Assembly (NCBI GenBank): GCA_964542255.1
Contig: CAZITV010000070.1
Span: 1-10,981, forward strand
Direction of reading: 5' to 3'
Length of the DNA: 10,981 bases
Origin: CAYMSF01 sp964542255
GTDB taxonomy: Bacteria > Verrucomicrobiota > Lentisphaeria > Victivallales > Victivallaceae
In this document: positions 1 to 7,450 of the stretch, in pieces
Numbering within the stretch: the first letter of the stretch is position 1
How the letters are laid out: each line of letters starts with the position of its first letter
The notes under the pieces: model-generated
What the model was told of the DNA's origin: nothing
The model's input: the letters and a program-made list of their open reading frames with translations, nothing else
Databases searched by the model: none
Position numbers and translations under genes: made by a program

Positions 1-88
1 AGGGATGCTTGCAGTACTCTTCGGCAATTCCCAAAATCTCTTCGGGATATTTCGCTGGACTTGTCAAGTTAATTTATTGATAGCTCCT
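1..88. repeat. Dispersed 88-nt repeat, copy 1 (cut by window edge)
   Basis: Positions 1-88 match positions 8516-8603 in the same orientation with only two differences (T56 versus G8571, T81 versus C8596). Similarity stops sharply at position 88, so the right boundary is real. The left boundary lies outside the window: in copy 2 the sequence just before this point forms a hairpin arm (GCAAGCA/TGCTTGC), and only its right half is visible here. The repeat lies just downstream of ruvA, whose stop is at 158-160. No protein is suggested. Confidence 0.9.
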
Positions 89-157
89 ATAACCTGCGCC
101 GTCCCCAGATATTGTTTCAAATAAAAACAAATTGCAGCTTTAGTCGCATTCCTGCGG

Positions 158-766
158 TCAGCTATTGAGTGCCTGTAGAGCTTTGCGGATGAGATTTTCA
201 CTGGAGCATTCTGTTTCCGGCAGGTCATCAATGATTTTCTGCATCGCTTTTCTGATTTTGTCGGATTTGAAGCCGAGTTGTTCGAGCGCCATGATGGCGT
301 CTTCGGCGGCAGCGCCGACTTTGCTGATGATATTTTTGCCGTTGTCACCGATGACTGGAATGATTTTGCTGACTTTGTCGTGAAGTTCGACGAGCAGGCG
401 TTCGGCGGTTTTTGGTCCGATGCCGTTGATGCGTTTGATGGAATTTATTTCGCGGTTGGCTACGGCGCTGCAGAAAGAGCTGACGGGCATACTGCTGAGT
501 ATGCTGAGCGCCAGTTTGGGTCCGACGCCGTTGGTGGCGACCAAAAGCTCAAAGAGTTGTTTTTCTTCGGAGGTGGCGAATCCGTAGAGGCTGATAGAAT
601 CTTCACGCACCTGGGTATTGACCAGCAGGGTGACCTCTGCCTCCGGACGGGGCAGTTTGTCAAAGGTGCTCATGGGAATTGCAATGAGATAGCCGACACC
701 GTGGACATCAACAATAATTTGCGTAAATGTAGCCTCAATCAACGTTCCTTTAATTCTGGCAATCAT
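158..766 (-). CDS. ruvA: Holliday junction branch migration complex subunit RuvA
   Basis: RuvA tetramers bind four-way DNA junctions and load the RuvB motor for branch migration in recombinational repair; RuvC then resolves the junction. The 202-residue product is full length for the family. It shows the N-terminal OB fold (about 1-63, with VREDSISLYGF at 53-63), two helix-hairpin-helix motifs (NGVGPK at 79-84 and NGIGPK at 114-119), a variable linker, and the C-terminal RuvB-contacting domain (about 150-202). The start chosen is the ATG at 766, preceded five bases upstream by GGGGG (772-776). A longer frame from a TTG at 778 would place that ribosome site inside the gene. It is the last gene of the ymdB-nadC-ruvA run, 105 bp after nadC. 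Neither ruvB nor ruvC is in the window. No SOS box was recognised by eye upstream. Confidence 0.97.
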   Translation of the reverse strand: MIARIKGTLIEATFTQIIVDVHGVGYLIAIPMSTFDKLPRPEAEVTLLVNTQVREDSISLYGFATSEEKQLFELLVATNGVGPKLALSILSSMPVSSFCSAVANREINSIKRINGIGPKTAERLLVELHDKVSKIIPVIGDNGKNIISKVGAAAEDAIMALEQLGFKSDKIRKAMQKIIDDLPETECSSENLIRKALQALNS

Positions 767-771
767 AACAA

Positions 772-776
772 CCCCC
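772..776 (-). promoter_or_regulatory. Ribosome binding site deciding the ruvA start
   Basis: The minus strand reads GGGGG followed by TTGTT and then ATG at 766. This spacing supports the ATG over the upstream TTG at 778. Confidence 0.6.
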
Positions 777-794
777 AAGTAATAATATTGTTTA

Positions 795-822
795 GCTGAT
801 TTATTGAGATAGTTTAATCAGC
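795..822. other. Inverted repeat in the nadC-ruvA spacer
   Basis: GCTGATT (795-801) and AATCAGC (816-822) form a perfect 7-bp stem around a 14-nt loop. No T-run follows on the minus strand, so it is not a classic terminator. It could be an mRNA processing or stability element between nadC and ruvA. Confidence 0.4.
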
Positions 823-871
823 GCTGCTTACTGCTGCCGGCTTATGCTCAATCTATTTTTATATTTTAAAA

Positions 872-1747
872 CTAATTGAGTATAATTTCCATTGAAATAT
901 CCGAGGCTTTCACCGAATGGGTGAGGGCGCCAACGGAGATAAAATCAACCCCGATTTGACTGATGGTCGTGATACGCTCAAGCGTAATCCCGCCACTGGC
1001 TTCCAATTTGGCTTTTCCGGCAGTAATTTTTACTGCTTCCGCCATTTGCTGGTCATTCATATTATCGAGAAGAATGTATTCAGCGCCGGTCTCGAGCGCG
1101 GCCCTGACATCGTCAAGCGTATCTGCTTCGACTTCAACTTCAAGCTGCGGATAGCATTGTCTGGCGCGTTGAACCGAACGGACGATGCCGCCGGTGCCTT
1201 CCATTCCAGCGAGTTCGCGGTGGTTGTCTTTAATCATAATCCGGTCATAAAGTCCGATGCGGTGGTTAGCGGCGCCGCCGGCGGCAACGGCATATTTTTC
1301 CAGATTTCGCCATCCCGGAGTAGTTTTTCTAGTGTCGAGGATGATGGTTTTGCTGCCGGGGCTGATGGCACGGACATAACGCGCTGCGGTAGTGGCAATG
1401 CCGCATAGCCGCTGCAGAAAATTGAGCGCGGTGCGTTCTGCGGTCAGCAGTGAGCGCGCACATCCTGAAACTTCAGCCAAAGTGGTGCCGCGCGGACAAA
1501 AATCGCCGTCATTTACGAGAGGTTTCCATACTAATGCCGGGTCAACTGCAAGAAAAACTTTTTGTGCCACTGTCAGTCCGGCGCAAACGCAATCTTCTTT
1601 GCAGTTCAGTGCGGCTGTGGCAGCGGTATCGGCGGGAATTACTGAATTACTGGTGGTATCGCCATTACCGCCAAGGTCTTCGGCTAACGCCAATTTAATT
1701 AAGATATCCACGCGGCTTAAATCAATTTGCGGTAAATTACTGTTCAT
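872..1747 (-). CDS. nadC: Nicotinate-nucleotide pyrophosphorylase (carboxylating)
   Basis: NadC (quinolinate phosphoribosyltransferase) converts quinolinate and PRPP to nicotinate mononucleotide, CO2 and pyrophosphate in de novo NAD synthesis. The 291-residue protein matches the family's usual length. Clear signatures are ERTALNFLQRLCGIAT (104-119), the active-site run starting DTRKTTPG (138-145), GGAANHR (157-163) and IMIKDNH (170-176), then EVEVEADT (203-210), LLDNM (226-230), EASGGI (249-254) and ISVGALTHS (270-278). Together these cover the substrate-binding Arg, Lys and His residues and the acidic metal-binding positions of the barrel. The start is taken at the ATG at 1747, because the GGGAGG at 1755-1760 is seven bases upstream of it. 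The ATG at 1753 would be only one base away. The gene follows the ymdB-like gene by 15 bp, so the two are very probably co-transcribed. nadA and nadB are not in the window. Confidence 0.97.
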   Translation of the reverse strand: MNSNLPQIDLSRVDILIKLALAEDLGGNGDTTSNSVIPADTAATAALNCKEDCVCAGLTVAQKVFLAVDPALVWKPLVNDGDFCPRGTTLAEVSGCARSLLTAERTALNFLQRLCGIATTAARYVRAISPGSKTIILDTRKTTPGWRNLEKYAVAAGGAANHRIGLYDRIMIKDNHRELAGMEGTGGIVRSVQRARQCYPQLEVEVEADTLDDVRAALETGAEYILLDNMNDQQMAEAVKITAGKAKLEASGGITLERITTISQIGVDFISVGALTHSVKASDISMEIILN

Positions 1748-1754
1748 TATCATT

Positions 1755-1760
1755 CCTCCC
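1755..1760 (-). promoter_or_regulatory. Ribosome binding site deciding the nadC start
   Basis: GGGAGG on the minus strand lies seven bases before the ATG at 1747 and one base before the ATG at 1753. The spacing supports the downstream ATG. The site sits in the 15-bp gap after the ymdB-like stop codon. Confidence 0.65.
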
Positions 1761-1762
1761 GG

Positions 1763-2548
1763 CTAAATATTGCTCATCCGGCTGATGGTTTTAATGCCGG
1801 AGGCTTTACCGGTCATATGGTCGTAAGTAATTATGGCGGCATCAAGGCGGATCCCGGTTTCAACTACTGGCAGCGCTTTAGGCATACCTGAACGAAATTT
1901 TGCGAGGACGGCTTCGACTTGACGACCCAGTACGGAATATTCCGCGCCAATCATTCCGGCATCGGAAATGAATGCAGTGCCGCCGGAAAGAATTTTAGCA
2001 TCGGCGGTCTGCACGTGGGTATGCGTGCCGATCACCGCGGTAACTTTACCGTTCAAAAAATATCCCATTGCGGCTTTTTCACTGGTTGCTTCCGCATGAA
2101 AATCAACAAAAATAGATTTTACGGTTACCGGGATTTCCTTTAAAATTTTTTCAACGGTTTCAAACGGGCAGTAGGCGCTTTCGCGAACGAATACTTTGCC
2201 GAGCAGATTAATGACAGCGAGTTCACCGCCTCCGGGATTACGGCATATTTTCCAGCCGCGGCCGGGCTGCAGATTGCTGAAATTCGCCGGGCGGAGGACA
2301 TTATCTAAATTAATGATTTCTTGTTCAAATTGTTTTTGGTCCCAGACGTGATCGCCGCTGGTAAAAACATCCACTACCGGGTTCAGGTCAGAAAGGCATT
2401 TTGCGGTCATGCCTGAACCGTTGGCGATGTTTTCGGCGTTGGCGATGCAGAAACTGCAATTGAATTCACGGCGCAATTCGGGTGTCATTTCTAGCACCGC
2501 TTTGCGTCCACCCTTGCCGACAATATCACCAATAAATAGCAAATTCAT
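1763..2548 (-). CDS. ymdB: YmdB-family (TIGR00282-type) metallophosphoesterase
   Basis: This family hydrolyses cyclic nucleotides such as 2',3'-cAMP at a two-metal site in the cytoplasm; in Bacillus YmdB affects biofilm and motility decisions. The protein is 261 residues, as usual for the family. Visible metal-site motifs are GDIVG with D8 (7-11), NAEN (37-40), SGDHVWD (64-70), HAE with H151 (151-153) and GTHTHVQ with H176 and H178 (174-180), followed by SGGTAFISDAGM (188-199). Many members carry GNH at the third motif; here it is GDH, so an Asn ligand is replaced by Asp at residue 66. The start ATG at 2548 is preceded by AAGGAT (2557-2562) at acceptable spacing. It is the first gene of the run into nadC and ruvA. 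The cellular role in this organism cannot be deduced; the family assignment is firm. Confidence 0.93.
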   Translation of the reverse strand: MNLLFIGDIVGKGGRKAVLEMTPELRREFNCSFCIANAENIANGSGMTAKCLSDLNPVVDVFTSGDHVWDQKQFEQEIINLDNVLRPANFSNLQPGRGWKICRNPGGGELAVINLLGKVFVRESAYCPFETVEKILKEIPVTVKSIFVDFHAEATSEKAAMGYFLNGKVTAVIGTHTHVQTADAKILSGGTAFISDAGMIGAEYSVLGRQVEAVLAKFRSGMPKALPVVETGIRLDAAIITYDHMTGKASGIKTISRMSNI

Positions 2549-2872
2549 ATATTTCTATCCTTAAAATTATGAAGCGTCACGGTCTATAATGTAATCCAAT
2601 CCGCAAAATTAGCCAAGTGTTTTTAACGGAAATAGTAAAAAAACACCCGGTACTGGAGTTAATAGATGAATCCGCCAAAAGCTTCGACCGACTTTTGGCG
2701 GGTTCATCTTAATACTGATGGAATGTATTGCGGCAGTCTCATCCGCGGCACCGGCAGATAATTTGCAAATCTTAACCTCATTGCGCATTATACCAATTTG
2801 TTCACATTGATAGATGCCCGATTGGGTATTGGCTAAATTCGTTTCTTTTTACGAATGGTTAATCTTGAATTT
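2549..2872. other. Intergenic stretch between the URO-D-like gene and ymdB
   Basis: These 324 bases hold no convincing reading frame on either strand. They contain a strong inverted repeat (2665-2708) and a short 6-bp hairpin just after the URO-D-like gene (ATTCGT at 2837-2842, ACGAAT at 2851-2856). The ymdB promoter should lie between about 2560 and 2664 on the minus strand, which is AT-rich, but no -35/-10 pair was convincing. Confidence 0.6.
2665..2708. terminator. Strong 17-bp-stem inverted repeat, candidate terminator
   Basis: The left arm GATGAATCCGCCAAAAG (2665-2681) pairs with CTTTTGGCGGGTTCATC (2692-2708) across a 10-nt loop. One position is a G-T wobble and the rest is perfect. It lies about 165 bp past the end of the URO-D-like gene and about 115 bp before the ymdB start, so it could end read-through from the glycosidase unit. 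Neither side has an immediate T-run, so a standard intrinsic terminator is not proven; an operator or a mobile-repeat remnant is also possible. Confidence 0.5.
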
Positions 2873-3931
2873 CTAACTTTTCAAAACAGTTTCAATCATC
2901 GTTATGATATTATCCACCGGAGTGCCGGCCTGTAAATTATGACAGGATGCGCAGATATAGCCGGAACGATTTTTGCCGAGGGTGTTAAGGAGCATATTTA
3001 CCTCATTGCTTACATCGGCGGTGGAGCCGAACGGCATAACATGCTGCGTATCTACACCGCCGTGGAAAATCAGTTGATTGCCAAACTTTTCTTTTAATTC
3101 CCCAGGGTTCATACCTGGACAAATATGTTGAATCGGGTTAAAAATATCAATGCCGCATTTAATCAGACCGGGAATGATTGGCGCGACAGCGCCATCACTA
3201 TGGTAAAATACCTTAAAACCATACGAGTGAATTTTATCACAAATGCGTTTTAGTCTTGGGGCAAAATGATTTTCCCACATATCCGGAGAAATGAGCAGGC
3301 TTGACTGACTGCCCATATCATCGCTGACATAGACCATATCCAGAACGCCTTTGACTTTGGGCAGAAAGTCATCAAGGATGCGGAACTGTAAATCTTCAAT
3401 CTTGTCCAAAACATATCCGACCATTTCAGGTTCTGTCGCCAAATCCATTAATGCATTCTCAATGCCCCGCAGATAATTATAATTTTCCAGAAAAGAGTTC
3501 CACATGCCATAAGTAGCGAAACCTGCCTGATGCGGTTTAATGAAGCTTTCAACCGATTTGTCTAAGTCAAAATCTTCAAATTGCGGCCACCACGGGTAGT
3601 CATCGACGGCTTGACGGCAGGAAATATCCTGCATGGGATATCCGATGCTTTCACCATATGTGGCGCTGCCTGATTGTACCAGACGGTAGCGGTTGCCATA
3701 TAAGCCGCGGGGCAGTTCTCCTTCAGGAATCAATTCATTTTTGCGCGTATAACAGACCGCACCTCCGACAATTTTATCTACCCCCATTGTCTTAAACAGG
3801 CTGATTTGATCTGCAACGCGGTAGTGTTCGAATAAGCTGTTTAATACTTCCTGTGTAAACCAGAAGTCAACTGGAATACGGTCCACATTTTCCCGGTTTA
3901 AAATTGCTAAAATACGGTCTCGTGAATTCAT
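2873..3931 (-). CDS. URO-D superfamily protein (uroporphyrinogen decarboxylase / MtaA-CmuA methyltransferase-like)
   Basis: The 352-residue cytoplasmic protein has the URO-D TIM-barrel pattern: an N-terminal SRDRILAILNRENVDRIPVD (3-22), DDMGSQ (204-209), HSDGAV (244-249), a GIDIFNPIQ segment (260-268), GGVDTQ (291-296) and ASCHNLQ (328-334) near the end. The superfamily contains true haem-pathway decarboxylases and corrinoid or CoM methyltransferases such as MtaA and CmuA. In the latter, an H-x-C...C motif holds zinc. Here the motif reads H244-S-D246, with cysteines at 327 and 330, so one cysteine ligand position is Asp. A haem role is unlikely given the context: the gene follows the large glycosidase by 44 bp and is probably co-transcribed with it. 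A methyl-group or sugar-related role is inference only. The start ATG at 3931 has a good AAAGGATG ribosome site upstream. Confidence 0.85.
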   Translation of the reverse strand: MNSRDRILAILNRENVDRIPVDFWFTQEVLNSLFEHYRVADQISLFKTMGVDKIVGGAVCYTRKNELIPEGELPRGLYGNRYRLVQSGSATYGESIGYPMQDISCRQAVDDYPWWPQFEDFDLDKSVESFIKPHQAGFATYGMWNSFLENYNYLRGIENALMDLATEPEMVGYVLDKIEDLQFRILDDFLPKVKGVLDMVYVSDDMGSQSSLLISPDMWENHFAPRLKRICDKIHSYGFKVFYHSDGAVAPIIPGLIKCGIDIFNPIQHICPGMNPGELKEKFGNQLIFHGGVDTQHVMPFGSTADVSNEVNMLLNTLGKNRSGYICASCHNLQAGTPVDNIITMIETVLKS

Positions 3932-3975
3932 TTTTTACATCCTTTATACTTTACCAAATCTATCAATCACCACTT

Positions 3976-6900
3976 TTATAGTAAACCGCATTCGACTAAA
4001 TGCCGCTGCGGATGTTTGTAGTCTTTGAATTCTCCCGGTCCGCACCAGCGCGGGAATTTTTCGGTATTAAAAAATGGACCATGAGAATTGCGCGGACTGC
4101 CGAACACTCGGATTTTTAGCTCGAATGCCGTTTTGCCGGCAATATATTTACTTAAATCCAGTTCATACGGCGGTGTGATGAATGTTTTGACCGGACGATT
4201 ATCAATTAAGACTTTAATCAGTGAGCCGCGCCATTCCGGCAAATTCAAATTGACACCATGATTGGTTTTACGGTTGATTTTGGTGATATAGTCAACGCTG
4301 CCGGGATAGAATGCCAGGCCCTGACTAACCCAATTGCCGTTGTTTAGCTTGCGAACCGGCGGTGTCATCCTGCCGCTGATGCCGTCCTGTTCTAAGGTTA
4401 CGCCGAAATCGCCCAGCAGGAAAACTGCTTCGAGACCTTTGTGAGCAGCATCATAGATGCAGCTTAGTTCAATAGTATTTTCGCCTTGCCGCAGCAGGGA
4501 TTTATTTATCTTGATTTTTGAGCAGGAGCGGTCAATAAAATATCCGGACACTTTTGATTTTATTACAGTTTGGTTAATTTTTATTTGATATTTCTCAGCT
4601 GCTTCCAGCGCTAAAAAGAGGCCGCTGTCCGGCAGCGCTTCACAATTGAATTTAGCCCGTAACTGCAGGTTTAGCTGTTGTCCGATAGCCGGTTTACTGA
4701 CCCAGGGCTGCACCATCATTCCGCCGCGCTGCGGTAGTTTTATTTGGGTTTTCAGCATATCGTCAAGCTGCATCACAAAGCTGGATTTGCTGCTCCAGTT
4801 TGTTTTGCCGGTTTTATAGGCAAAGTGATCAAGCACCATAACATTGCAGCCGGATAATTTAACCTGCCATTGTTCTGGAAGTTTTAGCGTTTTTGTATTT
4901 AATGGCACTGCCGGACGGCTAACCGGCAATTTGTCGGTGGTGACGATAAACAGGCGGCTGGTTAATGCCGGGAATGAACTGGTAATAGTGTAACCGGACG
5001 CAGTTTTGACGGCATCAGCGGTAAATATTTTGCCGGTGACGGCATCAAGTTCATAAACATTGCCCAGGCGTGAAGTGGTGTATTGTATAACCACTTGCGG
5101 CAGCGCCAATGTTCGGTCAACTACCCGCGGCACCATCAGCGGGTCTTCACCAAAACGGCAATCCAGTTGGTGTCCGAGATTTACCGCAAAAATATAATCA
5201 GCGGTATCATCCCGTTTGATTAGGTGAATAATTGAGTCAGTGCGTTTGAGTTTAGCGGTAAATGATATATTTCTTACCTTTTCCAAAGCAGAAAGCTGTT
5301 TTTTGCACAATTTAGCTAATAATCCTGGGCGCGGGTCGGGAATGCAGTTGACATATTCCGCTGCTTGTCCGGCTTGAATAATCAATCCGCCGTTCATAGC
5401 GAACTTATTCAGCAATTTCAAGGTGCTTTCCCGCATGGTCAGCATATCCGGGATAATCACTGCCTGATAGACGGCTTTGTTTACCCTGAAAAGTTTTTTC
5501 TCTATTGATGCAGTGCGGCTGATAATATCTTCATCACCAAAATCAAAATCGAGCGAGTTTTTCATTAAATAATCCTGAATAGCCAGAAACTTCTCGTCAA
5601 AAGCTTTGGTATCAGCCTGCGCTTGGAAATCTTTACGGATAAAACTCCAGGCTGATTCAATTGGAGTGATTAACAAAATATTTTGCACCTCAACTCCACG
5701 TGTCAGCACTGCCCCAAGCCGCGCAAAATAATTTTCGATGAGACTGTACTCTTTAGCCCACGGCGACTGATATGAGATGCTCGCCGGATAATCGCGTTTA
5801 GCTTCTGCCGCCATACTGAAATGCGCTAAATGCTGGCAGCGGAAATTAATGCCGAGCGCGTATTGCCAGTCGCCTAGCGCTTTGTGCCCGAGCAGCGGAA
5901 AATCCCAGCCAGTACAGCCGTAAGTCTCGGTAATGCGGCGTACCTGACCAAACTGATTGGCGGCACTGGAGACCTGTTTGGCAGCAGCAAAACACCGCTG
6001 CCGCTCGGTCAACTGGTCAATGCCGGGTATCTGCATGTGTTCATAAAACCGCATTGCGCTGCCGGTAGTCCAAGTTTGAATTGCGAGAGAATCTTCGCCC
6101 ATTACGTGTCCGGTATAGCTTAACATATTTTTCCCGCACCATTCGCCAAGCTGTTTAGCGTAGGCTTCGATAAACAAATCACTCATCACTGAAATATAAT
6201 CAACTCTGACCCTTGAAAATTTTACCTCGTCCAGATCAAAAAATATTTCCACTAAATGGTCAAAAAAATCATATTTGTACTGTTTTTTAATAATCTTGGC
6301 GATTTGTTCATTGTATGGCGTGGAATATTCCTTTTTGCCGTTGTTCATCCATTCCGGATAAGTTGTGATAAAACCTAATTGCGGTTCGTCACCAAAGATA
6401 CCCGGCACCGTTTTGCCAAACTCTTTACCGCAATTCCTGCGGTATGCCTCATGGGTTACGTCAATGAATTTTTTTACTGCGGCTTTGTTCATTGTGTCGA
6501 GATAGCAATAACCATTGTACCAGTCGCTGTTTGCCGCATAGGCTAATTGAAAAACCAGTAAGGTCTCGCTAGATTTTATTTTTTTGTAATCGCAAAGCGG
6601 TACCTGCCGGACTTTTTTGGCTTTGATGCCATCAACTTCAGCGGCAAAAACACGAATAACGTCATCAGGCAAAACGTAATCTTTAACATTTTTGCCGGGT
6701 ATTTCGTGGAGATAAATGAGTTTTGCGCGGAATTCCGGATGTTTGGTAACCATTCCGCCGGCGGCGCCGGACGGCCAGCGGTCTTCATCGTAAAGCCATG
6801 CGTCCAGTCCATGCTTTTTGGCTTCGTCAATACAGGCATTGACCATTTTAAACCATTCTTCCGACAAATATGGTGTATCTAAACCAACCCGTGCGTGCAT

Positions 6901-7047
6901 AAAAAAACCGCCCAGTCCCATCGCTTTGAAGAATTTTATTTGCCGCCGCAATTCAGGTTCTTCAAGTTTGCCATTCCATGCCCAGAAAGGGGCAGCACGA
7001 AACGAATTATCCGGTTTGCGCCAAGCTGCTACTAAATCATTTTTCAT
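3976..7047 (-). CDS. Large GH106-like glycoside hydrolase (alpha-L-rhamnosidase-type, with sugar-binding jelly-roll C-terminus)
   Basis: The 1023-residue protein resembles the large bacterial glycosyl hydrolases annotated as alpha-L-rhamnosidase-like or GH2-sugar-binding. The N-terminal half looks like a TIM barrel: PFWAWNGKLE (20-29), MGLGGFFMHARVGLDT (43-58), LYDEDRWPSGAAGG (85-98), IFGDEP (217-222), GHVMGED (313-319), TETYG (373-377), CQHLAHFSM (404-412) and YPASISYQSPW (420-430). D220, E221 and E374 are candidate catalytic acids, judged by position only. A middle region (about 455-580) resembles the amidotransferase-like domain of such enzymes. The last 250 residues look like beta-sandwich carbohydrate-binding domains (about 750-880 and 905-985). 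No signal peptide is visible, so it should act in the cytoplasm on an imported oligosaccharide. The start ATG at 7047 has only a weak upstream site (TGGAAA). It is the first gene of a pair with the URO-D-like gene and is divergent from araC. The exact sugar cannot be told. Confidence 0.82.
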   Translation of the reverse strand: MKNDLVAAWRKPDNSFRAAPFWAWNGKLEEPELRRQIKFFKAMGLGGFFMHARVGLDTPYLSEEWFKMVNACIDEAKKHGLDAWLYDEDRWPSGAAGGMVTKHPEFRAKLIYLHEIPGKNVKDYVLPDDVIRVFAAEVDGIKAKKVRQVPLCDYKKIKSSETLLVFQLAYAANSDWYNGYCYLDTMNKAAVKKFIDVTHEAYRRNCGKEFGKTVPGIFGDEPQLGFITTYPEWMNNGKKEYSTPYNEQIAKIIKKQYKYDFFDHLVEIFFDLDEVKFSRVRVDYISVMSDLFIEAYAKQLGEWCGKNMLSYTGHVMGEDSLAIQTWTTGSAMRFYEHMQIPGIDQLTERQRCFAAAKQVSSAANQFGQVRRITETYGCTGWDFPLLGHKALGDWQYALGINFRCQHLAHFSMAAEAKRDYPASISYQSPWAKEYSLIENYFARLGAVLTRGVEVQNILLITPIESAWSFIRKDFQAQADTKAFDEKFLAIQDYLMKNSLDFDFGDEDIISRTASIEKKLFRVNKAVYQAVIIPDMLTMRESTLKLLNKFAMNGGLIIQAGQAAEYVNCIPDPRPGLLAKLCKKQLSALEKVRNISFTAKLKRTDSIIHLIKRDDTADYIFAVNLGHQLDCRFGEDPLMVPRVVDRTLALPQVVIQYTTSRLGNVYELDAVTGKIFTADAVKTASGYTITSSFPALTSRLFIVTTDKLPVSRPAVPLNTKTLKLPEQWQVKLSGCNVMVLDHFAYKTGKTNWSSKSSFVMQLDDMLKTQIKLPQRGGMMVQPWVSKPAIGQQLNLQLRAKFNCEALPDSGLFLALEAAEKYQIKINQTVIKSKVSGYFIDRSCSKIKINKSLLRQGENTIELSCIYDAAHKGLEAVFLLGDFGVTLEQDGISGRMTPPVRKLNNGNWVSQGLAFYPGSVDYITKINRKTNHGVNLNLPEWRGSLIKVLIDNRPVKTFITPPYELDLSKYIAGKTAFELKIRVFGSPRNSHGPFFNTEKFPRWCGPGEFKDYKHPQRHLVECGLL

Positions 7048-7103
7048 AACGTTGTTTCCAGTTATTGTTTTTGGTCAGCGTAAACCCCATTGAGTATAAC
7101 TGC

Positions 7104-7140
7104 TGCAATCTTTACTATCTTTTAGAATGCTGCTCAGTAT
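7104..7140. repeat. Dispersed 37-nt repeat, copy 1
   Basis: Positions 7104-7140 match 8749-8785 in the same orientation at 35 of 37 bases (differences at 7132/8777 and 7136/8781). On the minus strand both copies lie in a short open frame that reads SSILKDSKDC. This copy is in the 5' region of the glycosidase unit. Confidence 0.85.
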
Positions 7141-7237
7141 AAAATCCCATATAGGTTTTATAACAGCATTATTTATTGAAAGTTTAATATTCGAGCTAAT
7201 TTCAAAACTCTTCCGAGATTTTTGCGTCTTTTTCGAG

Positions 7238-7302
7238 TTTTGGCGACTTAAGCTCATCTTGCGTAGCGCTGCTACGCTAGATTTCGCTTAAAATCGTCAA
7301 AA
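7238..7302. repeat. Nested imperfect palindrome in the divergent promoter region
   Basis: The core is a perfect 7-bp stem, GCGTAGC (7261-7267) and GCTACGC (7271-7277), with a 3-nt loop. Outside it, TTTTGGCGACTTAAGC (7238-7253) pairs imperfectly with GCTTAAAATCGTCAAAA (7286-7302), with one small bulge and a G-T pair. Weaker complementarity continues outward (poly-T near 7227-7233 against poly-A near 7308-7313). It could be a regulator binding region, an RNA structure or the remnant of a small non-coding mobile element. Confidence 0.65.
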
Positions 7303-7316
7303 TCTTCAAAAAATCC

Positions 7317-7346
7317 TGCAAAACATCAATTCAAAATAGTTTTGCA
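7317..7346. repeat. 8-bp inverted repeat upstream of araC
   Basis: TGCAAAAC (7317-7324) and GTTTTGCA (7339-7346) are perfect inverted copies separated by 14 bases. It lies about 75 bp before the proposed araC -35 box and is a candidate regulator binding site or structured element. Confidence 0.5.
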
Positions 7347-7420
7347 ATTACCTCATTCACCATAATATATATTAAAATAATCCAATAACCTTGACTATTA
7401 TTACTAATTATTAGCATTAT

Positions 7421-7450
7421 TTGACAAAAAAATATTCAGTGCGATATTAA
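7421..7450 (+). promoter_or_regulatory. Candidate sigma-70 promoter of araC
   Basis: A perfect -35 hexamer TTGACA (7421-7426) is followed after 18 bases by TATTAA (7445-7450), which matches 4 of 6 bases of the -10 consensus. Transcription would start near 7457, giving a leader of about 25 nt before the ATG at 7483. A GGGTG ribosome site is at 7474-7478. Confidence 0.5.

Noticed and set aside
278..799. Long open frame on the plus strand across ruvA
   Set aside because: It is antisense to a clear full-length ruvA, has no ribosome site and no recognisable protein features.
767..871. Classical SOS box before ruvA
   Set aside because: No CTGT-N8-ACAG or GAAC-N4-GTTC pattern was seen by eye in the spacer.
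917..1408. 163-codon plus-strand frame opposite nadC
   Set aside because: It lies wholly within the well-supported nadC gene on the other strand and reflects codon bias.
7075..7257. 60-codon minus-strand frame upstream of the glycosidase
   Set aside because: It runs from the palindrome through the 37-nt repeat with no ribosome site and no protein-like composition.
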